From assembly GCA_944382925.1 (NCBI GenBank), contig CALWNX010000088.1:1-34113 (forward strand): a DNA stretch of 34,113 nt, written 5' to 3'. Shown one piece after another: positions 10,985-18,830 of this stretch (position 1 is its first letter; each line of letters starts with the position of its first letter). A program made the position numbers and the translations under genes. This stretch comes from an uncultured Clostridia bacterium. Lineage in GTDB: Bacteria > Bacillota > Clostridia > Peptostreptococcales > Anaerovoracaceae. The notes below the pieces were generated by a model. The model saw only the letters and a program-made list of their open reading frames with translations, did no database searches and was not told where the DNA came from.

Positions 10985-11015
10985 TATAACAAAAGCATCT
11001 TGCCAATTTCTGGCC

Positions 11016-11209
11016 ATGGTCGTCAAAAATCAGCTGGGCGGAGACTTCGCCGATCTGAACGAGACCGAATGCTGATGCACTGAAGGAATATGCCTCGGCT
11101 TATGTCGACGTTATGGATCAAAGACTGGCAGGAAGCCTTCAGTGCCCAGACCACGGATAATCCTGTTTCAACTTACTCAATCATCAAAAACTGGGAGGCA
11201 GAGCAATAA
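11016..11209 (+). pseudogene. Degenerate coding stretch or leader ORFs before the regulator gene
   Basis: Three short overlapping readings look protein-like but change frame. One runs from the ATG at 11016 to a stop at 11075 (19 residues). A second frame continues at 11071 with a charged, amphipathic reading to a stop at 11160. A third, from the ATG at 11102 to the stop at 11207-11209, gives 35 residues ending IIKNWEAEQ. That last stop lies one base before the GTG start of the regulator. Either this is the frameshifted remains of a gene, or the 35-codon ORF is a leader peptide coupled to the regulator. I recognise no family. Confidence 0.3.
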
Positions 11210-11210
11210 G

Positions 11211-12530
<1,320 letters not shown>

Positions 12531-12562
12531 ACGCAAGCATCGGCGTATCATTACAACATGCG

Positions 12563-12596
12563 GTCAAAATTTTTTGCCTAGTCAAAAAATTTTGAC
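12563..12596 (+). promoter_or_regulatory. Inverted-repeat site upstream of the sigma-54 promoter (enhancer or terminator)
   Basis: A perfect 13-bp inverted repeat (gtcaaaatttttt at 12563-12575 with 12584-12596) surrounds an 8-nt loop. It can also be read as two tandem 16-bp half-palindromic sites starting at 12563 and 12581. Its centre lies about 85 bp before the predicted sigma-54 start site, a normal position for an activator-binding enhancer. The same stem could terminate the regulator transcript, but it is very AT-rich. Confidence 0.55.
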
Positions 12597-12638
12597 TTCT
12601 TTTTGTCTTCTTTTCTCCTGTTTTCGCCCTTTCGCTTC

Positions 12639-12654
12639 TGGCATGCTACTTGCT
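12639..12654 (+). promoter_or_regulatory. Sigma-54 (-24/-12) promoter of the alanine operon
   Basis: The sequence TGGCATG-ctac-TTGCT places GG at 12640-12641 and GC at 12652-12653, exactly 10 bp apart. It differs from the TGGCACG-N4-TTGCW consensus at one base. It sits about 70 bp upstream of the alanine dehydrogenase start codon and next to a sigma-54 activator gene. Confidence 0.88.
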
Positions 12655-12724
12655 TTGTATTAAATTGCAAAGACGGCGCAGCTTTCCTGCGCTCAATAAT
12701 GCGCTCAGTAAGGAGGACGAAAAA

Positions 12725-13840
12725 ATGAAAATCGGCATGCCAAAAGAAATCAAAGAAAACGAATACCGTGTCGCCATCGTGCCGCACAATATCAGCAAAC
12801 TGACGGCTTCCGGCCATGAGGTTTACGTAGAAACCGGCGCCGGCCTGGCCGCGGGCTTTACCGACGAGCAATACGTTCAGGCGGGCGCCAGAATCCTGCC
12901 GGACGCGGCTTCCGTCTACAAGGCCGGCGATATGATCGTCAAGGTCAAGGAAATCCTGCCGCCGGAATTTCCTTTGCTGGAAGAGCGCCATACGATCTGC
13001 ACTTACATCCACTCGGCCAACAGGCTGCCGCAGACTGAAGCGCTGCTCAAAGCCAAGGTGGTGGCTTTCGCCTATGAGGACGTCAAGGATGAACAGGGCG
13101 GCTTTCCGCTGCTGGAGCCGATGAGCAGGCTGGCCGGCGAGACCGGGCTTTTGACAGGTCTTTTCTATTCCTTCACCACGCACGGCGGCAGCGGCAAAAT
13201 CGTCTGCGGCAATCCGGGCATCAGACCGATGAAGATCGTCATCTTCGGCGCCGGTCATGTCGGCATCGGCGCGGCCCGTCTGGCGCACAAGCTCGGCGCG
13301 GACGTGGTGCTGATGGACGTCAATATCAAGCAGCTTGAGCTCGTCTCGGATCAGATCATCCCCGGCATCAAGACGGTCTTCTCCACGCACGACAATATCG
13401 TCGCGGAGATCCGGGACGCCGACATTGTCTTCAACTGCGTCAAGTGGTTCCCGGGCCTGACGCTGATCAGCCGCGACATGCTCAAGGGCATGCAGAAAGG
13501 CTCCCTCATCGTCGACATCGACGCCGAGCCGGGCGGAGCAATCGAGACCTGCCGCTACACCACGCATGAAGATCCGCTCTACGAGGTGGACGGCATCAGG
13601 CATATCTGCATCGCCAATCTGCCGAGCTCCGTCGCCAACACCGCTTCGCAGTCGCTTTCCAACGCGACCATCCCTTATATCCAGGAAATCGCCGACAAGG
13701 GCTGGAAGCAGGCTGCGCTCGACAACGGCCGCCTGATCTACGGGCTGGACTTTGTCAAGGGCTACCTGACCTTTAAGGATACGGCGGAAGCCTTCGGCCT
13801 TGAGCTGACGCCGAAGGAAAAGATTTTCGAAATGTTTTAA
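12725..13840 (+). CDS. ald: Alanine dehydrogenase
   Basis: The 371-residue enzyme should convert L-alanine, NAD+ and water to pyruvate, ammonium and NADH. Length and landmark residues match the Mycobacterium tuberculosis enzyme almost by number: Arg15 in NEYRVAIVP, Lys75, His96 and Met133, the NAD-binding GAGHVG (175-180), and Asp198 that holds the adenosine ribose. The place of the second catalytic acid (Asp in IDQGG) reads AEPGG, so Glu268 stands there. The stretch at 138-165 also differs from classical Ald. The ATG at 12725 follows aggagg at 12711-12716; an upstream in-frame extension to 12650 crosses the promoter and is rejected. A sigma-54 promoter precedes it and the symporter gene follows after 66 bp. 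Confidence 0.87.
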   Translation: MKIGMPKEIKENEYRVAIVPHNISKLTASGHEVYVETGAGLAAGFTDEQYVQAGARILPDAASVYKAGDMIVKVKEILPPEFPLLEERHTICTYIHSANRLPQTEALLKAKVVAFAYEDVKDEQGGFPLLEPMSRLAGETGLLTGLFYSFTTHGGSGKIVCGNPGIRPMKIVIFGAGHVGIGAARLAHKLGADVVLMDVNIKQLELVSDQIIPGIKTVFSTHDNIVAEIRDADIVFNCVKWFPGLTLISRDMLKGMQKGSLIVDIDAEPGGAIETCRYTTHEDPLYEVDGIRHICIANLPSSVANTASQSLSNATIPYIQEIADKGWKQAALDNGRLIYGLDFVKGYLTFKDTAEAFGLELTPKEKIFEMF

Positions 13841-13906
13841 GCTTGCTTTTTCTGTCATTTCATAATATAATCTTGGTTAATACTCTGCTAAAAAAGGAGA
13901 AATGAA

Positions 13907-15325
13907 ATGACACAGATCGGAAGCATAATCAGCAGCATCAGCGGTTACATGTACAGCTACATACTCATCGCTCTGCTGATCGCTGCAGGCTTATACTTTT
14001 CGCTGCGTACAAAATTCGTACAGCTGCGGCTGTTCAGAGAATCTATCCGCATCATCACCGAGCCGAAGAAGGATCGCGATTCGATCTCTTCGTTTCAGGC
14101 GCTGATGGTCTCCACCGCTTCCCGGGTAGGCACGGGCAACATCGTCGGCGTTACCGGCGCGATCCTGGCCGGCGGCCCGGGAGCGGTCTTCTGGATGTGG
14201 CTGATCGCCATGCTGGGCGGCGCCACGGCTTTCGTCGAGTCGACGCTGGCGCAGATATATAAAAAGAGAGGCGCGGACGGCTTCTACGGCGGCCCGGCCT
14301 ATTACATCAAGCAGGCGCTCAGGTCTCCGGCGCTGGGCGGCGTGTTCGCCGTCTTTCTGATCCTCACCTACATGGGCGGCTTCAACGCGCTGGCTTCCTT
14401 CAATCTGGCGGACTTCGCCAAAGCCTACGTTCCATCTGAAAACGCTACTCTCATCATCGGCGTTGTCGTAGCCGTGCTCTCGGCGATCGTCATTTTCGGC
14501 GGCGGCAAGAGAATTTCCAGAGCTACTCAGGTCATCGTGCCGATCATGGCTATCGGCTACATCGCCGTCGCTCTGATCGTGATGGCTCTCAATATTTCCG
14601 CTCTGCCGGGCGTCATCGGCAGCATCTTTGCACAGGCTTTCAGCTTCACCTCGGCGGCGGGCGATCTCTTTGGCGCCACGATCATGAACGGCATCAAGCG
14701 CGGCCTCTATTCTAACGAGGCCGGTATCGGTTCTGCGCCAAACGCCGCGGCTTCGGCGGATGTTTCCCACCCTGTCAAGCAGGGACTGGTGCAGATGCTT
14801 TCTGTCTTCATCGACACGCTGCTGATCTGTTCGGCGACAGCCTTCATGGTTCTGTGCAGCGGGGTGGATCCGGCTCCTTACATCGATGAAGCCGGCAACA
14901 CCATGAACGGCGCCTATATCCAGGACGCCCTGGGTGCAAACTTCGGCGCTTTCGGCGGCATCTTCATCACGGCGGCGCTGGCGATCTTCGCCTACACCAC
15001 CCTGGTGGGCAATTATTTCTACGCGGAAATGAACATCAGCTACATCTACAAAAATGCGCTCGGCAACAAGCCGTTCATGTTCTGCTACCGCCTGATCGCC
15101 GTGATCGTGATCTTCGTCGGCGCGCAGTTCAGCGCCAGCCTGGCCTGGGACACGGCTGACGTGCTGATGGGCTGCATGGCCCTGATCAACGTGCCTGTGT
15201 GCGTCATTCTCGGCAACACCGCCTTTAAGGCGCTCCGCGATTACACCGATAAGAAGCGCCAGGGCCGGCCGCTCGAATTCAAGGCCGCTGACATCGGCCT
15301 CGACAAGACCGAGTGCTGGCAGTAG
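13907..15325 (+). CDS. Sodium:alanine symporter, AGCS family
   Basis: This 472-residue integral membrane protein imports alanine (or glycine) with Na+. It carries the family landmarks: the early helix reading YILIALLIAAGLYFS, then STASRVGTGNIVGVTGAI, the GGPGAVFWMW segment, YGGPAYYI, and the GIGSAPNAAA motif. Roughly ten or eleven hydrophobic helices can be counted. The ATG at 13907 follows aaaggaga. The 66-bp gap to the alanine dehydrogenase gene has no terminator, so both are read from the sigma-54 promoter. Uptake and deamination of alanine therefore form one inducible unit. Substrate assignment rests on the family and the neighbour. Confidence 0.92.
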   Translation: MTQIGSIISSISGYMYSYILIALLIAAGLYFSLRTKFVQLRLFRESIRIITEPKKDRDSISSFQALMVSTASRVGTGNIVGVTGAILAGGPGAVFWMWLIAMLGGATAFVESTLAQIYKKRGADGFYGGPAYYIKQALRSPALGGVFAVFLILTYMGGFNALASFNLADFAKAYVPSENATLIIGVVVAVLSAIVIFGGGKRISRATQVIVPIMAIGYIAVALIVMALNISALPGVIGSIFAQAFSFTSAAGDLFGATIMNGIKRGLYSNEAGIGSAPNAAASADVSHPVKQGLVQMLSVFIDTLLICSATAFMVLCSGVDPAPYIDEAGNTMNGAYIQDALGANFGAFGGIFITAALAIFAYTTLVGNYFYAEMNISYIYKNALGNKPFMFCYRLIAVIVIFVGAQFSASLAWDTADVLMGCMALINVPVCVILGNTAFKALRDYTDKKRQGRPLEFKAADIGLDKTECWQ

Positions 15326-15336
15326 ATTGCAGCGGG

Positions 15337-15360
15337 CGCGGCCGGAGCGATCCGGCCGCG
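15337..15360 (+). terminator. GC hairpin after the symporter gene, no clear U tract
   Basis: A perfect 10-bp stem (cgcggccgga, 15337-15346, with 15351-15360) is closed by a GCGA tetraloop, 11 bp past the symporter stop codon. No T run follows (ggtgcggttt), so it may act as an mRNA 3'-end stabiliser or a weak terminator. Confidence 0.5.
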
Positions 15361-15368
15361 GGTGCGGT

Positions 15369-15680
15369 TTGGCTGGGACAAGGATTTTCCCGCAAAATGA
15401 TCAAAAACAGCCCCGCAAGAAAAGAGAGGACAAGATTTTATCCTCTATCTGGCAGAAAGGATCGGCGTAAGGGAATTTTCCCGCTGATCTGAGAGCGAGC
15501 AAGCCGAAAAACAAGATGCATCCTGCCAAAATGAGCTCTGCGAGCCCCGGTTTTATTCTTCAGACCGCAAGGAAAAGACAATCGAGGGAAAAATCTTGTC
15601 CTCTGTTCCCTCAGCATACAGTTTTAAAAGAGCAAGAGGAGAAAATCCTGTCCTCTGGTTCTTACAGCGTAGCTTTGCCG
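15369..15680 (+). ncRNA. Candidate structured RNA / long 3' region with nested repeat pairs
   Basis: No convincing gene lies here. One element with consensus near agaggacaagattttccc occurs three times forward (15375, 15425, and a 6-nt deleted copy at 15471) and twice inverted (about 15584 and 15635). Spacing is 52 bp within the first forward pair and within the inverted pair. Forward copy 2 (15425-15439) is perfectly complementary over 15 nt to inverted copy 1 (15590-15604). Forward copy 1 can pair with inverted copy 2 outside it. Inside, tggcag/ctgcca (15450-15455 with 15523-15528) encloses a bulged hairpin at 15460-15489. The result is a nested fold that ends at the strong terminator at 15681. 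I find no own promoter, so it is probably the 3' part of the ald-symporter mRNA. Confidence 0.45.
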
Positions 15681-15710
15681 CGGCGGGCGGAGAATGTCCC
15701 GCCGTTTTTT
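15681..15710 (+). terminator. Strong intrinsic terminator
   Basis: The stem cggcggg (15681-15687) with cccgccg (15698-15704) is followed immediately by six T residues (15705-15710). It closes the alanine operon and its long 3' region, and isolates the metallophosphoesterase gene. Confidence 0.88.
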
Positions 15711-15774
15711 ATTGCTGTCACAATTTTGCGCCGGCGGACATATCAATAAGAGAGTCTGTCTGCGGAGGATTGTC

Positions 15775-16617
15775 ATGAGCTACTACGACGAAAGGATCGG
15801 CGCCGCTTTTGCGCGGGCCCAAGAGATCAGCACCAGAGAGCATGCGAAGATCGTCTTTTTCAGCGACTGCCACCGCGGCTGCGGCACCTGGAACGACAGC
15901 TTTCTGCCCAACAAGACGCTTTATCTGGCGGCGCTGAACTATTATCTGCAAAACGGCTTCACTTACGTGGAAGCCGGCGACGGCGATGAATTGTGGGAAA
16001 ACCGCGACCTGGCCCGCATCTGCGAAATCCACAGCGACGTCTTTGCCCTGCTGGCCAGATTTTATTACGAAGGGCGCTTCTTTATGCTCTATGGCAATCA
16101 CGACAGGGTAAAAGCGCGCAAGGCTGCAGCGGCCGGCGGCCGGGCCTTCCCCTTTTCCGCTCCCTGCCTGCAGTCGCTCATCATCAGAACGGCGCACGAA
16201 AGCCAGGACCTGTATGTGCTGCACGGCCATCAGGCGGACCTCTTTAACGACCGGCTCTGGCCTCTGGCCCGCTGGCTGGTCCGCTACCTCTGGAAGCCGC
16301 TGGAGCTTGCGGGCTTCAGGGATCCCACCAGCGCCGCGCGCAACTACAGGAAAAGTCGCGCCGTCGAAAAGAGGCTTTCCGCCTGGGCCGAGGATCACGG
16401 CAAGAATCTGCTGGCCGGCCACACTCACCGTCCCATCCTGCCGCCCGTCGGGGCGGCGGGATATTTTAACTGCGGCTCCTGCGTCCATCCAAACGGCATC
16501 ACCTGTATCGAGCTTATGAGCGGACAGCTCTCGCTGATCAGGTGGGAAGAATGCGTCAACGAAAGCAACGCGCTCTACGTCTGCCGCCGCCTTCTCTACG
16601 GCCCGCGCTGGCTGTGA
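15775..16617 (+). CDS. Metallophosphoesterase (calcineurin-like)
   Basis: The 280-residue protein has the five metal-binding motifs of the calcineurin-like phosphoesterase fold: D31 and H33 in FFSDCHRG, D69/D71 in GDGDE, N108-H109-D110 in YGNHD, a GHQ, and GHTHRP near the end. It should hydrolyse a phosphomonoester or diester with a two-metal (Mn or Fe) centre in the cytosol. The general layout recalls LpxH-type enzymes, but no lipid A genes are visible and the substrate is unknown. The ATG at 15775 has ggagg at 15764-15768. It stands alone between a terminator and the zinc operon promoter. Confidence 0.85.
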   Translation: MSYYDERIGAAFARAQEISTREHAKIVFFSDCHRGCGTWNDSFLPNKTLYLAALNYYLQNGFTYVEAGDGDELWENRDLARICEIHSDVFALLARFYYEGRFFMLYGNHDRVKARKAAAAGGRAFPFSAPCLQSLIIRTAHESQDLYVLHGHQADLFNDRLWPLARWLVRYLWKPLELAGFRDPTSAARNYRKSRAVEKRLSAWAEDHGKNLLAGHTHRPILPPVGAAGYFNCGSCVHPNGITCIELMSGQLSLIRWEECVNESNALYVCRRLLYGPRWL

Positions 16618-16652
16618 TTTTCACCGCCTTTTGGCCTCTTGCCTTGGGCCTC

Positions 16653-16680
16653 TTGACTTTGCGCGCAAACGCGGTATAAT
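16653..16680 (+). promoter_or_regulatory. Promoter of the zinc-uptake operon
   Basis: TTGACT (16653-16658) and a perfect TATAAT (16675-16680) are 16 bp apart. The start site would be near 16687, just before the inverted repeat at 16694-16710. Confidence 0.85.
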
Positions 16681-16693
16681 ATTCAGAGTGAAT

Positions 16694-16710
16694 ATGAGAA
16701 TTTTTCTCAT
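16694..16710 (+). promoter_or_regulatory. Putative Zur operator
   Basis: A perfect inverted repeat, atgagaa-ttt-ttctcat, lies 13 bp downstream of the -10 box, over or just after the start of transcription and before the Fur-family gene. Position and symmetry suit repression by the gene product. The sequence resembles Fur-superfamily boxes (TGAnAAT type) in outline. Confidence 0.65.
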
Positions 16711-16729
16711 TTTGGCACAGGAGGTCAAC

Positions 16730-17164
16730 ATGGCGACATATCAGACAGAACAGAAAAGAGAGCTGCTGGGCTTTCTCCGCCGCAACAGCCAGCGCGCCTT
16801 TACGATCGAGGAGCTGCTGGCCGGCATGAAGGCCGATCCTCTCTGCTCATGCCCGCCGGGCAAAAGCACGCTTTATCGCCTGATTCCCCGCCTGCTGGCA
16901 GAAAACACGCTGCGCCGCTTCCCCGCCGTGCCCGCTGCGGACGGCCTTGCAGGGCGCAAGGCTACTTATCAGATACTGGGCGGCAGCAGCTGTCACTGTC
17001 ACGTACATTTGAAATGCTCAGCCTGCGGGCGGCTCTTCCATGCCAGCGACGAGCTGACGGAAAAGCTGAAGGACGTCTTTGCCGGCAGCGAGGGCTTTGC
17101 GCTCGACGCCGAAGAAACCATCATCTACGGACGCTGCCGCAGCTGCGCAAAAAAGGAGAAATAA
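16730..17164 (+). CDS. zur: Fur-family metalloregulator, probably Zur
   Basis: This 144-residue DNA-binding repressor has the winged helix in residues 1-80. The C-terminal metal-binding dimer domain has structural zinc pairs at C96/C99 (CSAC) and C136/C139 (CRSC), plus the Cys/His cluster CHCHVH (88-93). The ATG at 16730 has aggagg at 16719-16724 within cacaggagg; an in-frame extension to 16631 crosses the promoter and is excluded. Three zinc-transport genes follow in the same transcript, which is why Zur is preferred to Fur or PerR. With zinc bound it should shut off its own operon through the operator at 16694-16710. Confidence 0.82.
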   Translation: MATYQTEQKRELLGFLRRNSQRAFTIEELLAGMKADPLCSCPPGKSTLYRLIPRLLAENTLRRFPAVPAADGLAGRKATYQILGGSSCHCHVHLKCSACGRLFHASDELTEKLKDVFAGSEGFALDAEETIIYGRCRSCAKKEK

Positions 17165-17165
17165 T

Positions 17166-18146
17166 TTGCAGCATAAAAATATAAAAAAATATATCTTCTT
17201 TCCGCTGCGGACAGCCCTGCTGGCGCTCCTAATTGTGGCCCTGCCGGCCATGTCCCTGACCGCCTGCGCGCGCGAGCCGGCAGAGGCGCAGGATGACAGG
17301 CCCGTCATTGTCTGCACAAGCTTTTCCGCCTACGACTGGGTGCAGAACATCCTCGGCGTAAGAGCCGGCGACTGGCAGCTTGACAGGATCAACGATAAGG
17401 GCGCGGACATGCACAGCTATCAGCCCTCTGCCCGGGATATTGCCGCTATCACAGGCTGCGACCTTTTGGTCTATACCGGCGGCCTTTCCGAGGAATGGCT
17501 CCTCGAGCTGACCGGCCCCGAAAGCGGCTTCACCGGCCGGGTATACAGCCTGATGGCCGCAGAAACAGCCCCCGGCCACGATCACGACCATCACGAGGGC
17601 GAGGTCTGCGAGCTCGACGAACACATCTGGCTCTCGCCGCAGAACGCTCTTGGCTACTGCCGGGAGCTGGCGGAGGTCATCGCCGCGCTCGATCCGGAGC
17701 ACAGCCGGGAATACCTAGGCAACGCCGCAAGCTACCTGGAAAAACTTACAGCGCTCGACGAAGAGTACCGGCAGGTGATCGCCTCCTGCCCCGGCGACAG
17801 CCTCATCTTTGCCGACCGCTTTCCTTTCATCTATCTGGTGGAAGATTACGGCCTTTCATATTACGCCGCCTTTCCGGGCTGCTCGGCCGAAACAGAGGCC
17901 AGCTTTGCTACTATAATCGAGCTGGCGGACAAGCTTAACGAGCTCGAAAGCGACGCGCTCATCATTACCGAGCACAGCAGCGACGATATTGCCCGCGCCA
18001 TCATCAACGCCGACGGACGGGATGACGTTGCCGTATACGAAATGAACTCGCTTCAGTCCGTCAGCCAAAAGGACGTCGCCGGCGGGCTCACATACCTGGG
18101 CGCGATGGAAGAAAACCTCCGCGTCATCGCCAAAGCACTGAACTGA
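17166..18146 (+). CDS. znuA: Zinc ABC transporter substrate-binding lipoprotein
   Basis: This 326-residue solute-binding protein captures zinc outside the membrane for the ZnuCB importer. It has a lipoprotein signal with a lipobox LTAC (Cys34) and a TroA/ZnuA fold. Metal ligands are visible at His83 (DMHSYQPS) and His153 (DEHIWLSP), with a short His/Asp loop HDHDHHEGE at about 138-145. Where many ZnuA proteins have a third His, this one reads ADRFPF (Asp217). Translation probably starts at TTG 17166, one base after the zur stop, with aggag at 17154-17158; there is no ATG before the signal peptide. Manganese specificity cannot be excluded, but the Zur context favours zinc. Confidence 0.85.
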   Translation: MQHKNIKKYIFFPLRTALLALLIVALPAMSLTACAREPAEAQDDRPVIVCTSFSAYDWVQNILGVRAGDWQLDRINDKGADMHSYQPSARDIAAITGCDLLVYTGGLSEEWLLELTGPESGFTGRVYSLMAAETAPGHDHDHHEGEVCELDEHIWLSPQNALGYCRELAEVIAALDPEHSREYLGNAASYLEKLTALDEEYRQVIASCPGDSLIFADRFPFIYLVEDYGLSYYAAFPGCSAETEASFATIIELADKLNELESDALIITEHSSDDIARAIINADGRDDVAVYEMNSLQSVSQKDVAGGLTYLGAMEENLRVIAKALN

Positions 18147-18161
18147 AAAGCACTGAACTGA
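18132..18161 (+). repeat. Perfect 15-bp tandem duplication at the znuA stop codon
   Basis: The 15-bp unit aaagcactgaactga occurs at 18132-18146 and again at 18147-18161. The first copy ends with the znuA stop codon; the second lies in the short space before znuC. It looks like a recent slippage event. Confidence 0.9.
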
Positions 18162-18173
18162 AAGGAAGAACAG

Positions 18174-18830
18174 ATGCGACTTCTGACCTGCAAAAATCTC
18201 GACATCGGCTATCACGACGGCCTCGTGGCTCGGGACATCAATTTCCACATCGACGAGGGCGACTACCTCTGTATTCTCGGCGAGAACGGCTCCGGCAAGA
18301 CCACGCTGATGAAGACCATTCTCGGCCTCACTCCGCCCATTGCCGGGGAAATAATCTTTGCCGGCGGCCTTATTGCCCGGGAAATCGGCTATATGCCCCA
18401 GCAGACCCTCCTGCAGCGCGATTTCCCCGCTTCCGTGTGGGAAATAGTGCTTTCCGGCACGCTGGGGAAGAGCGCCGGTCAAGGCGTGCAACGCTTTTTC
18501 TACTCGGCGGAGCAGAAAAAAACAGCCGCTGCCAATATGCAGCGGCTGGGGATCAAAGACCTGGCCGGCAAATGCTACCGCGACCTTTCCGGCGGGCAAA
18601 AGCAGCGCGTCCTGCTGGCCAGAGCTCTCTGCGCCGCTTCCCGCATGCTGCTTCTGGACGAGCCGGCCGCCTCGCTTGATCCAAAGGCCACGGAGGAGCT
18701 GTATGTAAATATCAAAAAACTCAACGATGAGGGGCTTTCCATCATCATGATCACGCACGATCTGGCCGCGGCCCGCGCTTACGCCAACAAAACGCTCACC
18801 ATCGGAAAGGACATCGTTTTTCATGAATGA
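18174..18830 (+). CDS. znuC: Zinc ABC transporter ATP-binding protein
   Basis: This 218-residue ATPase powers zinc import on the cytosolic face of the membrane. It shows Walker A GENGSGKT, the metal-transporter-type MPQQTLLQRDFP segment after the Q-loop, signature LSGGQKQR, Walker B MLLLDEP with AASLDP, and switch His in ITHD. The ATG at 18174 follows aaaggaag. Its 3' end overlaps the permease gene by 8 bp, which implies coupled translation. It belongs to the same operon as the regulator and binding protein. Confidence 0.92.
   Translation: MRLLTCKNLDIGYHDGLVARDINFHIDEGDYLCILGENGSGKTTLMKTILGLTPPIAGEIIFAGGLIAREIGYMPQQTLLQRDFPASVWEIVLSGTLGKSAGQGVQRFFYSAEQKKTAAANMQRLGIKDLAGKCYRDLSGGQKQRVLLARALCAASRMLLLDEPAASLDPKATEELYVNIKKLNDEGLSIIMITHDLAAARAYANKTLTIGKDIVFHE

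Noticed and set aside
12578-13858. 426-codon minus-strand ORF opposite alanine dehydrogenase
   Set aside because: It is a shadow of the alanine dehydrogenase gene and covers its promoter region.
13874-13890. Second sigma-54-like element (GG-N10-GC) before the symporter gene
   Set aside because: Spacing fits, but the flanking bases do not match, and the start of transcription would fall after the ribosome-binding site.
15516-15749. 77-codon ORF in the alanine operon 3' region
   Set aside because: It crosses the strong terminator at 15681-15710, lacks a ribosome-binding site, and its sequence is explained by the repeat elements.
16631-16729. N-terminal extension of the Fur-family gene
   Set aside because: It would place coding sequence over the promoter and operator. 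The ATG at 16730 has a strong ribosome-binding site.
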